A stretch of 64,000 nt of DNA from Cellulomonas sp. S1-8 (lineage in GTDB: Bacteria > Actinomycetota > Actinomycetes > Actinomycetales > Cellulomonadaceae), in assembly GCF_026184235.1 (NCBI RefSeq), contig NZ_CP110806.1:3782001-3846000 (forward strand), read 5' to 3'. Both the position numbers and the translations under genes were made by a program. Positions 1-8,376 of this stretch are shown one piece after another (position 1 is the stretch's first letter; each line of letters starts with the position of its first letter). The notes under the pieces were generated by a model that was given only the letters and a program-made list of their open reading frames with translations, searched no databases and was not told where the DNA came from.

Positions 1-439
1 GCCGGGCGCGTGCGGCGTGCGCGACCTGCTCGTCGGTCACGTCGGCGTGCGCGCCGGCGCCGGTGGGCAGCGTCGCGGCCTCGCGGTAGGTCGCGACGTC
101 GAGGAGGGCCGGGGGCGGGAACGTCATGACGGCGTCGCCCATCTCCGGCAGGCCGGCGTTCGACATGACGACGAGCATCTCGAGGTCGCCGTCGTTGACG
201 GCGCGGTGCACGACGCCCGGCTGGACCGTGACGACGACACCCGGCCGCAGCGGGTGCTCCGCGAAGCCCTCGGGGCCGAGCGTGTGGAGGGCTCCCGTGC
301 CGGACAGCACCACGTAGGCCTCGGTCGACGCGATGTGGACGTGGGGCGTCCCGCTCCCGGAGCGACCGACGCCGTCGGGGGCCGGCCAGTCGTAGACGCG
401 CAGCCGGCTGACGGAGACACCCCCGGGAAGATTGGTCAT
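1..439 (-). CDS. Cupin-domain protein, 3' end outside the window
   Basis: The gene starts with ATG at 439 on the minus strand and is still open at base 1, so about 146 residues of an incomplete protein are visible. Both cupin motifs can be read. Motif 1 has the pattern G-x2-HVH-x4-E-x6-G, around residues 25-45. Motif 2 contains PGVVHRAVN, around residues 80-90. These give the usual two His, one Glu and one more His that bind a metal in single-domain cupins. The substrate cannot be told. It is transcribed divergently from the arabinofuranosidase gene, with about 110 bases between them. Confidence 0.8.
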   Translation of the reverse strand, partial: MTNLPGGVSVSRLRVYDWPAPDGVGRSGSGTPHVHIASTEAYVVLSGTGALHTLGPEGFAEHPLRPGVVVTVQPGVVHRAVNDGDLEMLVVMSNAGLPEMGDAVMTFPPPALLDVATYREAATLPTGAGAHADVTDEQVAHAARAR

Positions 440-505
440 GCGTTCAGCATGCCTGGCACCGCCCGATGTGCCCAACCGGCCACCTGAGGACGTCCACCGT
501 GCCGG

Positions 506-534
506 TATGCTCATCCGGTTTACATCGTTGTGAA
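506..534 (+). promoter_or_regulatory. Possible promoter and operator of the GH51 gene
   Basis: A good -10 hexamer, TATGCT, lies at 506-511, with no clear -35. Just downstream, at 519-534, is an imperfect palindrome with arms TTTACA and TGTGAA around TCGT (5 of 6 arm positions pair). The arrangement places a repressor site at or just after the transcription start, 18 bases before the ATG. A LacI- or GntR-type sugar repressor is the likely reader, but this is inference from layout only. Confidence 0.4.
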
Positions 535-551
535 TCCGATACGGAGCTTCC

Positions 552-2090
552 ATGAGCACGCGCGCCACCGTCCTGCTGCACCCCGAGTTCCGGACGGGCA
601 CGATCGACCGCCGCCTGTTCGGCTCGTTCGTCGAGCACCTCGGCCGCGCCGTGTACACCGGCATCCACGAGCCCGGGCACCCGACGGCGGACGAGCACGG
701 GTTCCGGCGCGACGTCGCCGACCTCACCCGCGAGCTCGGGGTCACGATCGCGCGCTACCCCGGCGGCAACTTCGTCTCCAACTACGTGTGGGAGGACGGC
801 GTCGGCCCTGTCGCCGAGCGCAAGCCGTTCATCGACCTCGCCTGGCGGACCGTGGAGCCCAACACCGTCGGGACCGACGAGTTCCTGCAGTGGGCCGAGC
901 GCGAGGGCATCGAGCCGATGATGGCCGTCAACCTCGGCACGCGGGGCGTCGCCGCCGCGGCCGCGCTCGTCGAGTACTGCAACGGCGTCGCCGGCACGCG
1001 CTGGGCGGACCTGCGCATCGCCAACGGCCGCACCGAGCCCTACGGCGTGCGGCTGTGGTGCCTGGGCAACGAGATGGACGGCCCGTGGCAGATCGGCCAC
1101 AAGGACGCGCACGAGTACGGCCGCCTCGCCGCCGAGGCCGGCAAGGCCATGAAGCTCGTCGACCCGACGGTCGAGCTCGTCGTGTGCGGGTCCTCGGGCA
1201 TGCAGATGGCGACGTTCGGCGAGTGGGAGCAGACCGTCCTGTCGTACACGTACGACCTGGTCGACCACATCTCGATGCACGCGTACTACGAGGAGCTCGA
1301 CGGCGACCGCGCGTCGTTCCTCGGCTCGGCGACGGGCATGGACCGGTTCATCCGCCGGGTCGTCGCGTCGGTCGACGCCGTGGGCGCGCGCCGACGGTCC
1401 GACAAGGAGATCTCCATCTCGTTCGACGAGTGGAACATCTGGTACCTCAAGTCCCGGTTCCCCGGGGAGTCCCACCTGCCCCTGCAGCACCCGCCGGCGC
1501 GCATCATCGAGGACGTCTACTCCGCGCTCGACGCCGTCGTCCTCGGCGACCTGATGGTGACGCTGCTCAACCACGCCGACCGCGTCCCGATCGCGTGCCT
1601 CGCGCAGCTCGTCAACGTCATCGCGCCGATCATGACCGAGCCGGGCGGCGCCGCCTGGAAGCAGCCGACGTTCCACCCGTTCGCGGCCACCGCGCGCCTC
1701 GCGCAGGGCGACGTGCTCGACGTCCGCGTGCAGGCCCCGACGATCACGACCGCCGAGCACGGCGAGGTCCCCGCGGTCACCGCCGCCGTCACGTGGGCGG
1801 GCGAGCCCACGTCCGGCGAGCTGGGCGTCTTCCTCGTCAACCGGACCGCCGAGCCCGTCGAGGTCGAGCTGCGCCACCCCGGCGTCGCCGTCACGCTGCG
1901 GGGCGGCGTGCAGGTCACCGCGGACCACGAGCCCGCCGTCCACGGCCCCGAGCACGCGGCCCGCGTCGAGGCCGGGCACGTGACGACGCTCGACGACGCC
2001 CCGGTCACCGCGAGCGCCGTCGGCTCGACGACGCTGCGCCTCCCCCCGGAGTCCTGGACCGCCCTGGCCGGCACCGCCACCCTCACCTGA
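552..2090 (+). CDS. abfA: Alpha-L-arabinofuranosidase, family GH51
   Basis: This 512-residue protein, a normal length for GH51, removes terminal arabinofuranose from arabinan, arabinoxylan or their oligosaccharides. The general acid/base is Glu174 in GNEMDGPWQ and the nucleophile is Glu293 in SFDEWNIWY. The (beta/alpha)8 barrel fills roughly residues 20-360 and a beta-sandwich follows. There is no signal peptide, so it should act in the cytoplasm on imported oligosaccharides, which fits the sugar importers nearby. The ATG at 552 is preceded by GGAG. The gene ends just before the first cluster of the dispersed palindromic repeat. Confidence 0.95.
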   Translation: MSTRATVLLHPEFRTGTIDRRLFGSFVEHLGRAVYTGIHEPGHPTADEHGFRRDVADLTRELGVTIARYPGGNFVSNYVWEDGVGPVAERKPFIDLAWRTVEPNTVGTDEFLQWAEREGIEPMMAVNLGTRGVAAAAALVEYCNGVAGTRWADLRIANGRTEPYGVRLWCLGNEMDGPWQIGHKDAHEYGRLAAEAGKAMKLVDPTVELVVCGSSGMQMATFGEWEQTVLSYTYDLVDHISMHAYYEELDGDRASFLGSATGMDRFIRRVVASVDAVGARRRSDKEISISFDEWNIWYLKSRFPGESHLPLQHPPARIIEDVYSALDAVVLGDLMVTLLNHADRVPIACLAQLVNVIAPIMTEPGGAAWKQPTFHPFAATARLAQGDVLDVRVQAPTITTAEHGEVPAVTAAVTWAGEPTSGELGVFLVNRTAEPVEVELRHPGVAVTLRGGVQVTADHEPAVHGPEHAARVEAGHVTTLDDAPVTASAVGSTTLRLPPESWTALAGTATLT

Positions 2091-2118
2091 CGGCGCCCAC
2101 CCCCTCCCTCCTCCCCGC

Positions 2119-2343
2119 GAGAGAGCAATCCAGCACCACCCGCGCCGGGACTGGATTGCTCTCTCGCGGAAAAAGGGGGGCGGCGCCACCACCCCGGGCT
2201 ACCACCCCCCGGGCGTGAGAGAGCAATCCAGCACCACCACCCCGGAGCTGGAATGCTCTCTCGCCCCACGAAGGGGGGCGGCGCCACCACCCACGGGCGT
2301 GAGAGCGCAATCCAGCAACTACACGCGACTGGATTGCTCTCTC
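2119..2343. repeat. Dispersed palindromic repeat, cluster A (three inverted pairs)
   Basis: Copies of GAGAGAGCAATCCAG and its reverse complement form three hairpin-capable pairs: 2119-2133 with 2151-2165, 2217-2231 with 2248-2262, and 2301-2315 with 2329-2343. Two copies carry one mismatch. A G-rich block followed by GGCGCCACCACCC recurs between the pairs (about 2174 and 2273), so the unit seems to have duplicated in tandem. The cluster fills the gap between the convergent abfA and TetR genes and could serve as a two-way terminator. Confidence 0.85.
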
Positions 2344-2346
2344 ACC

Positions 2347-2373
2347 GGGGGGTGGGGGTGGGTCAGAGGGGGG
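2347..2373 (+). other. G-tract with quadruplex pattern at the TetR stop codon
   Basis: On the plus strand, runs of 6, 5, 3 and 6 G are separated by loops of 1, 1 and 5 bases. This fits the usual G-quadruplex pattern. It abuts repeat cluster A and covers the last codons and stop of the minus-strand TetR gene. Folding has not been shown. Confidence 0.5.
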
Positions 2374-3049
2374 TGGTGAGGCGGTCGGCGACGACCGGGA
2401 GCCACGTGGCGGCGTCCTCGCGGGCGCGGGCGGCGGGGTGCGGGTCCCCGGAGAGGTCCGCCGCGTGCAGGTCGGCCAGGTAGCCGGCGGTGAGCACGCG
2501 CATCACCTGGCGCGCGGGCAGCACGAGGCGGCGGCCGAGCGTGGGCATGAGCCGCTCGATCTCGTCGGCGACCTCGTCGGTCATCTGGCGGTCCAGGTCG
2601 CGGTAGTGCTGCGCGACCTCGGGCTGGCGCATGGCCAGCAGCGTCAGCTCGGCGTTGATGACGCGCCAGCGGCGGTCGTCGGAGATGCGCTCGAGCAGGA
2701 GCTCGAGGAACCCGGTGATCGCGGCGAGGTCCATGCCGACGTCCCGCGTGCCCTCGTCCTGCGCGCACTCGCCCTGCGCGACGGCCAGGGCGCCACGCAG
2801 CTCGTGCAGGCGGCGGCGGTGCTCGCGGGCCGCGAGGGCGAGCAGCAGGGCGTACTTGCTCTCGAAGTTCGAGTAGAAGGCGCCGCGGGTGAAACCTGCG
2901 CGCTCGCAGACGGCCTCGATGGACGTCGCGTCGACGCCCTCGTCGGCGAACAGGTCGAAGGCCGCGTCGAGCAGCCGCTCGCGTGTGTGCTGGCGGCGCC
3001 GGGAGACCGTGGGGTCGGCGACGGCGTCCGTCGTGCTGGTCCCGCTCAT
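2363..3049 (-). CDS. TetR-family transcriptional repressor
   Basis: A 228-residue DNA-binding regulator. The N-terminal helix-turn-helix is clear at about residues 22-68, with TSIEAVCERAGFTRGAFYSNF as its core; the rest is the helical ligand-binding and dimer domain. I chose the ATG at 3049 because GGAGG lies 7 bases upstream, although the frame stays open to about 3187. It is divergent from the MMPL exporter gene, and two palindromes lie between them. By the rule for this family it probably represses itself and the MMPL-YhgE pair until an exported compound binds. The ligand is unknown. Confidence 0.9.
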   Translation of the reverse strand: MSGTSTTDAVADPTVSRRRQHTRERLLDAAFDLFADEGVDATSIEAVCERAGFTRGAFYSNFESKYALLLALAAREHRRRLHELRGALAVAQGECAQDEGTRDVGMDLAAITGFLELLLERISDDRRWRVINAELTLLAMRQPEVAQHYRDLDRQMTDEVADEIERLMPTLGRRLVLPARQVMRVLTAGYLADLHAADLSGDPHPAARAREDAATWLPVVADRLTTPL

Positions 3050-3102
3050 CGTGCGCCTCCTCGCCGCCGGTCCGTGCGTCCGCTCACTGAGCCTACCGCT
3101 AC

Positions 3103-3137
3103 CGATACAGCCCTGTATCGCATACAGTCCTGTATCG
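3103..3137. promoter_or_regulatory. Tandem operator palindromes between tetR and the MMPL gene
   Basis: At 3103-3120 the arms CGATACAG and CTGTATCG flank CC: a perfect 8+8 palindrome. At 3122-3135 the arms ATACAG and CTGTAT flank TC: a perfect 6+6 palindrome. Their centres are 17 bp apart, so two TetR dimers could bind side by side or on nearby faces. The site lies about 55-70 bases before each divergent start, the expected place for a repressor of both promoters. Confidence 0.75.
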
Positions 3138-3204
3138 AGGCCGTGCTGTCGTGCGGCGCCCGGACGCCGCCGTCCTCCCCACCCCACCGAACCTGGAGCA
3201 GGCT

Positions 3205-6000
3205 GTGTCCTCTGCGCTCTACCGCCTCGGCCGTGCCGCGTTCGCGCGTCGGCGCGCCGTCATCGGCGCCTGGTTGGCAGCCCTGGTCCTCGTCGGCGCC
3301 GGTGCGGGCCTGCTCGGCGGCACGCTCGACAACTCCGTGACGATCCCCGGCACCGAGTCGCAGGCGGCGCTCGACCGGCTCTCCGCGACGTTCCCGGAGG
3401 CCGCCGGCACGTCCGCGCAGGTCCTGGTCGTCGGCGAGGACGGCGCGCAGGTCGACCAGCCCGACGTCGTCGCGGCCGTCGACGAAGCGATCGCGGAGCT
3501 CCTGGACGTCGAGGTCGTCACCTCGGCCGTCTCCCCGTTCGACACCGAGACGCCCGGCGCGTCGGCCGTCAGCGACGACGGCCAGGCCGCGCTGATCACG
3601 CTGTCCCTCGAGGGTGAGGGCGTCGCCATGGGCGACGAGATCAAGGACGGCCTGCGCGCCGTCGTCGACGACCTCGACGCCGCCCTGCCCGAGGGGTACG
3701 AGGCGACGATCGGCGGGCAGCTCTACGCGCAGGAGTTCCCCGGCCTGACCATCACCGAGGCGCTCGGCGTGGCCGTCGCGTTCGTCGTGCTGATCGTCAC
3801 GCTCGGGTCGTTCGCCGCCGCGGGCATGCCGCTGCTCAACGCCCTGCTCGGGGTCGGCCTGTCGACGCTGCTCGTCTTCGTCGCCGCCGCGTTCACGTCG
3901 GTCACCAGCACCACCCCGCTGCTCTCCCTGATGCTGGGCCTGGCCGTCGGCATCGACTACGCCCTGTTCATCGTCTCCCGCTACCGCGAGATGCTGTCCA
4001 CCGGCCTGCCCCCGCAGGAGGCCGCGGCGCGCGCCAACGCGACCGCGGGCTCGGCCGTCATCTTCGCGGGCCTGACCGTGATGATCGCCCTGGTCGGCCT
4101 GGGCGTGGCCGGCATCCCCTTCCTCACGACGATGGGCGTCGCGGGTGCCGCCGCCGTCGGCGTGGCCGTGCTCGTGTCGATCACGCTCGTGCCCGCGATG
4201 CTGGGCGTCGCCGGCGACCGGCTGCGTGCGCGCCCGTCCCGACGCGCCCGTCGTGCGGCCGCCGCGCAGCCGGACCCCGCGCAGCGGGTCGCCGCGCGTG
4301 CCGCCACCGGGTCCGGGTCGGCCGCGACGACGTCCGGCCCGACCGGCGGCGACGACTGGGACCTGCCCGCGCACCACAACCGCTTCTTCGCGGGCTGGGT
4401 CCGGCTCGCGACCGCGCGCCCGTGGATCACGGTGGTCGTCACCGTCGGCGCGCTCGCCGCGCTCGCGTTCCCCGCGCTGGACCTGCGGCTCGCCCTGCCC
4501 GACGCGGGCGTGCAGCCCGTCGGCTCGTCGCAGCGCATCACCTACGACCGCATCTCCGAGCACTTCGGGGCCGGCGCCAACGGCCCGCTCGTGATCACCG
4601 GCAGCATCGTCACCAGCGACGACCCGCTGCAGCTCATGGAGGACGTCGCCGACGAGCTGCGGGGCCTGCCGGGGGTCGAGGACGTGCCGCTGGCCACGCC
4701 GAACGCCTCCATCGACACCGGCATCGTGCAGGTCGTCCCGACGACCGGCCCGACCGACCCCGCGACCGCCGAGCTCGTCCGCGCGATCCGCGACCTGCGG
4801 CCGCAGATCCTCGCCGAGCACGGGTTCGACCTGTCCGTCACGGGCTTCACCGCCGTCGGCATCGACGTGTCCGCCAAGCTCGGCGCGGCGCTGCTGCCGT
4901 TCGCGGTGTTCGTCGTCGGGCTCTCGCTCGTCCTGCTGACCATGGTGTTCCGCTCGATCGCCGTGCCGCTGAAGGCCACGCTCGGCTACCTGCTGTCGGT
5001 CGCCGCCGCGTTCGGCGTGGTCGCCAGCGTGTTCGAGCACGGCATCGGCGCCGACCTGCTGCACGTGTCGCGGCTCGGGCCGATCATCTCGTTCATGCCG
5101 ATCGTCCTCATGGGCGTGCTCTTCGGCCTGGCGATGGACTACGAGGTGTTCCTCGTGTCCCGCATGCGCGAGGACTACGTGCACTCCGGCAACGCCCGCG
5201 CGTCCATCGTCACGGGCTTCGTCGGCTCCGCGAAGGTCGTCACCGCGGCCGCCATCATCATGGTCGCGGTGTTCTTCGCGTTCGTCCCCGAGGGGGACTC
5301 GAGCATCAAACCCATCGCGCTGGGTCTGGCCGTGGGCGTCGCGGTCGACGCGTTCGTCGTCCGCATGACGCTCGTGCCGGCCGTCATGCAGATCCTCGGC
5401 GACCGCGCGTGGTGGATGCCGCGCGGCCTGGCGCGTGTGCTGCCGTCGTTCGACGTCGAGGGCGAGGCGCTGCACCGCGAGCTCGGCCTCGCGTCGTGGC
5501 CGGGCGACCCCGACGTCGTCGTCGCCGCGCGGGACCTGCGCCTCGCGGTCGCCGACGGCAGCGACGTCGTGAACCTCGCCGTGCGTCGGGGCGAGGCCCT
5601 GGTCGCGCGCAACGACGAGCCGGCGCGCGTGGCCGCGCTGCTGCTCACCGTCGCCGGCCGGCTCACCCCCGCGGGCGGCGACCTCAAGGTCGACGGGTAC
5701 CTGCTGCCCGTGCGCGCCGCGGCCGTGCGTCGCCGCGTCGGGTACGTCGACCTGCGGGCGGAGGGCGTCGACGCGCTCGTCGCCGCGGTCGCCGAGCGGC
5801 CCGCGGTCCTCGCGGTCGACCGTGTCGACCTCGTCACCGACCCGCAGATGCGTGCGCACGTCGCCCGCACCCTCGCCCGCGCCGCCGACGCGGGGACGAC
5901 CCTCCTGCTCGGCGTCGTCGGCACCGCCGACACCGACGACCTGGTGCCTGCCGGCACCCCCGTGACCACCCTCGCGCCGCACACCGGCGTCCTCGCGTGA
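3205..6000 (+). CDS. MMPL/RND-family exporter with a C-terminal ABC-ATPase-like extension
   Basis: A 931-residue membrane transporter, probably moving lipids or hydrophobic drugs outward with proton-motive force. Two MMPL halves are visible. Each has a TM bundle with the family signature: GLAVGIDYALFIVSRYREM in the first half, GLAMDYEVFLVSRMRED in the second. From about residue 747 a soluble tail of about 185 residues follows. It resembles an ABC nucleotide-binding domain but lacks a Walker A Gly-Lys-Thr motif; a Walker-B-like stretch ends in AVDRVD. I start at GTG 3205, which has GGAG six bases upstream; an in-frame GTG at 3151 would add 18 unlikely residues. The YhgE gene follows after 23 bases, and control by the TetR gene is likely. 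Confidence 0.9.
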   Translation: MSSALYRLGRAAFARRRAVIGAWLAALVLVGAGAGLLGGTLDNSVTIPGTESQAALDRLSATFPEAAGTSAQVLVVGEDGAQVDQPDVVAAVDEAIAELLDVEVVTSAVSPFDTETPGASAVSDDGQAALITLSLEGEGVAMGDEIKDGLRAVVDDLDAALPEGYEATIGGQLYAQEFPGLTITEALGVAVAFVVLIVTLGSFAAAGMPLLNALLGVGLSTLLVFVAAAFTSVTSTTPLLSLMLGLAVGIDYALFIVSRYREMLSTGLPPQEAAARANATAGSAVIFAGLTVMIALVGLGVAGIPFLTTMGVAGAAAVGVAVLVSITLVPAMLGVAGDRLRARPSRRARRAAAAQPDPAQRVAARAATGSGSAATTSGPTGGDDWDLPAHHNRFFAGWVRLATARPWITVVVTVGALAALAFPALDLRLALPDAGVQPVGSSQRITYDRISEHFGAGANGPLVITGSIVTSDDPLQLMEDVADELRGLPGVEDVPLATPNASIDTGIVQVVPTTGPTDPATAELVRAIRDLRPQILAEHGFDLSVTGFTAVGIDVSAKLGAALLPFAVFVVGLSLVLLTMVFRSIAVPLKATLGYLLSVAAAFGVVASVFEHGIGADLLHVSRLGPIISFMPIVLMGVLFGLAMDYEVFLVSRMREDYVHSGNARASIVTGFVGSAKVVTAAAIIMVAVFFAFVPEGDSSIKPIALGLAVGVAVDAFVVRMTLVPAVMQILGDRAWWMPRGLARVLPSFDVEGEALHRELGLASWPGDPDVVVAARDLRLAVADGSDVVNLAVRRGEALVARNDEPARVAALLLTVAGRLTPAGGDLKVDGYLLPVRAAAVRRRVGYVDLRAEGVDALVAAVAERPAVLAVDRVDLVTDPQMRAHVARTLARAADAGTTLLLGVVGTADTDDLVPAGTPVTTLAPHTGVLA

Positions 6001-6023
6001 CCGCGCAGGAAGGACCGCAGCCG

Positions 6024-8210
6024 ATGTCCCGCACCTCGCTGACCAGCCCGTCCGTCCGGCGGTGGCCCGCCGTCGTCGTCGCCCTCGCAGCGCCCCTCGC
6101 GCTCGTCGTCGTGCTGCTCGCGGCGTCGTGGGCGCCCGCCGACGGCCTGGCCCGCGTGCAGGCCGCCGTCGTCAACCAGGACGAGCCCGTGACGCTCGAG
6201 GGGCAGTACACGCCGCTCGGGCGGCAGCTCGCCGGCGCCCTCGTCGAGGGCTCGGACGACGCCGCCAACTACGACTGGGTCGTCACCGACGAGGCCGACG
6301 CCACCGCCGGTCTCGCCGACGGCACGTACGCGGCCGTCGTGACGATCCCGGAGAACTTCTCCGCCGCCGCGACGTCGTTCGCGGCCGGCGACGGCACCGC
6401 CGAGCAGGCGACCGTGGACATCGCGTCGCCCCGCGGGGCGACGGCGGTCGACCAGGTCGTCGCCTCCACGGTCGCGACGACCGCGACCCGTGTCCTCGGC
6501 AACCAGCTGACCAGCACGTACGTCGAGAACGTGCTCGTCGGCTTCTCGACCCTCAGCGAGCAGCTCGGCGACGCCGCCGACGGCGCCACGCAGCTGGCCG
6601 ACGGGGTCCGGGCCCTGTCCGACGGCACCGGGCTGCTCACGACGGGCGCGGACGGGCTCGCGGGCGGCGCGACGCAGCTGTCGAGCGGCGTCGCGGCCGT
6701 CGCGGACGGCGCGAACAAGCTCGCGGGCGGGACGTCGCAGATCGCCGGCGGCGCACGCACGCTGGCGGACGGCGCGCAGCAGCTCGCCGGGGGCGCCGGA
6801 CAGTCCGCGTCGGGAGCGCGGGAGCTCGCGAACGGCGCGACGACGCTGACGTCGGGGACGACGCAGCTCGCGGGCGGTCTGGCACAGACCTCGGCGCAGA
6901 TCAGCGACCCGGCGGCCGGGCTGCCGGCGCTGGCGGCGGGCGCGGACGGCATCGCCGCGGGGACCCGGCAGCTCATCACCGAGATGCTCTCGACCGCGCA
7001 GCTCCTCGTCTCGGTCAACGCGTGCACGTCCCCGGACGACAGCACGACGTGCGCGATCGCGCTCGGCCAGGTGGCCGCGCTGGAGGCGCAGCTCGAGCCG
7101 ACCACCGCAGACTCCCTCGTGAACGGTGCGGACGCGCTCGCCCGCGGGGTCGGCGCAGCGGTGACCGGTGACGGCACCGCCCAGAACCCCGGCCTCGTCG
7201 TCGGCCTGCAGCAGCTCGCCGCGGGGGCCGCGCAGGTCGACACCGGGACGCAGCAGCTCTCGGGAGGCGCGGGTCTGCTCGCCGACGGGCTGGACCAGCT
7301 CGCTGCCGGCACGTCCGGGCTCGCGGACGGCGCCGCGGACCTGGCCGACGGCGCGACGCAGGTCGCGAGCGGGTCCTCGCAGCTCGCGGCCGGCATCGCC
7401 CAGCTCGACGGCGGCGCGTCCCAGCTCGCCGACGGCACGGCGCAGCTCGCCGACGGCGTCCGACAGACCGACGACGGTGCGGCGCAGCTCGCCGACGGGT
7501 CCGCGGAGCTCGGCACCGGGCTCGGCCAGGCCGTCGAGCAGCTCCCGACGACGCCCGCCGACGAGCGCGCGAACCTGGCCCAGGTCGTGACCTCGCCCGT
7601 CGCGGCCCCGACCTCGACCGTCTCCGGGCCGCTGGGCCCGGTGTCGACGCTCGTCGCGGTCGCGCTCTGGATCGGCGCGCTCGTGCTGTTCCTCGTCATG
7701 CGGCCGCTGCCCGTGCGCGTCGCCGGGTCGACGCGGTCGGCGCTCGCGCAGGCCGCCGGGGCTCTCGCGCTGCCGGCGCTGCTCTCCGTGGTCGCGGGTG
7801 CCGCGGTCGGCGCCGTCGCGGGCGGGATCACCGACCAGGGCGCAGGGCGGACCGTCGGCCTCGCGGTCGTCGGTGCGGTGGCCGCGGTCGCGCTGGCCGC
7901 GTTCCACCAGGCCGTCGCCGCCTGGTTCGGCACCGCCGGCCGCGTGGTCGCCGTGGTCGCGGGCTTCGCGTTCCTCGTCGCCGGCCTGGCCGCGACGGTG
8001 CCGGCCTGGGTCGGCACGTCGGTCGACTGGCTGCCGCTCGGCGCCACCGCGGACGCGCTCGGTGCGGTCGTCGGGGAGTCCCCCGCGTCGCTCGGGGGCG
8101 CGATCGTCGCCCTCGTCCTGTGGGTGGCCGCGAGCGTCCTGGCGACCGCAGGTGCGGCGACCCGCGCCCGCCAGGCCGTCGGCACCCGCACCCTCGCCGC
8201 CTACGCCTGA
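6024..8210 (+). CDS. YhgE/Pip-family membrane protein
   Basis: A 728-residue protein with one TM segment near the N-terminus (about residues 14-36), a large outside region, and five or six TM segments in the last 185 residues. The outside region, about residues 183-505, is built from repeats of the type QLADGAxxLAxG. These are typical of the long YhgE/Pip domain and probably form an extended coiled structure. The C-terminal membrane part is ABC-2-like. Such proteins often sit beside MMPL exporters and may help envelope export. The ATG at 6024 follows AGGAAGGA. Repeat cluster B begins just after the stop. Confidence 0.85.
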   Translation: MSRTSLTSPSVRRWPAVVVALAAPLALVVVLLAASWAPADGLARVQAAVVNQDEPVTLEGQYTPLGRQLAGALVEGSDDAANYDWVVTDEADATAGLADGTYAAVVTIPENFSAAATSFAAGDGTAEQATVDIASPRGATAVDQVVASTVATTATRVLGNQLTSTYVENVLVGFSTLSEQLGDAADGATQLADGVRALSDGTGLLTTGADGLAGGATQLSSGVAAVADGANKLAGGTSQIAGGARTLADGAQQLAGGAGQSASGARELANGATTLTSGTTQLAGGLAQTSAQISDPAAGLPALAAGADGIAAGTRQLITEMLSTAQLLVSVNACTSPDDSTTCAIALGQVAALEAQLEPTTADSLVNGADALARGVGAAVTGDGTAQNPGLVVGLQQLAAGAAQVDTGTQQLSGGAGLLADGLDQLAAGTSGLADGAADLADGATQVASGSSQLAAGIAQLDGGASQLADGTAQLADGVRQTDDGAAQLADGSAELGTGLGQAVEQLPTTPADERANLAQVVTSPVAAPTSTVSGPLGPVSTLVAVALWIGALVLFLVMRPLPVRVAGSTRSALAQAAGALALPALLSVVAGAAVGAVAGGITDQGAGRTVGLAVVGAVAAVALAAFHQAVAAWFGTAGRVVAVVAGFAFLVAGLAATVPAWVGTSVDWLPLGATADALGAVVGESPASLGGAIVALVLWVAASVLATAGAATRARQAVGTRTLAAYA

Positions 8211-8221
8211 GGCGGCAGGGG

Positions 8222-8365
8222 CTGGATCGCCTCTGGCGCCCCGATGGGGGTGCTGGATTGCTCTCTCGCGACCCTGGGGGTGGGTGGGGTGGGGCTGGAT
8301 CGCCCTCTCGCGCTTGGGGTGCAGGGCGATCCAGCTCGCTACCTGCGCGTGAGAGGGCGATCCAG
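8222..8365. repeat. Dispersed palindromic repeat, cluster B
   Basis: Copies at 8253-8267 (exact inverse, CTGGATTGCTCTCTC), 8295-8309 (CTGGATCGCCCTCTC), 8323-8334 (partial) and 8351-8365 (GAGAGGGCGATCCAG), plus a poor copy from 8222. The variants keep pairing: where the left arm changed to ATCGCCC, the right arm changed to GGGCGAT. Such compensating change suggests that the hairpin is maintained. The cluster lies between the convergent YhgE and yjfF genes. Confidence 0.8.
8276..8294 (+). other. G-tract with quadruplex pattern inside repeat cluster B
   Basis: Runs of 5, 3, 4 and 4 G separated by single T bases on the plus strand. Single-base loops make this one of the stronger quadruplex candidates in the window. 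It lies between two copies of the palindromic repeat. Confidence 0.5.
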
Positions 8366-8376
8366 CCCCTGTCCGA

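Noticed and set aside
36..487. Plus-strand frame over the cupin gene
   Set aside because: The minus-strand frame has both complete cupin motifs; the plus-strand reading has none.
3046..5982. Minus-strand open frame of 978 codons
   Set aside because: Antisense to the MMPL exporter; made almost only of charged residues and Gly, without any domain.
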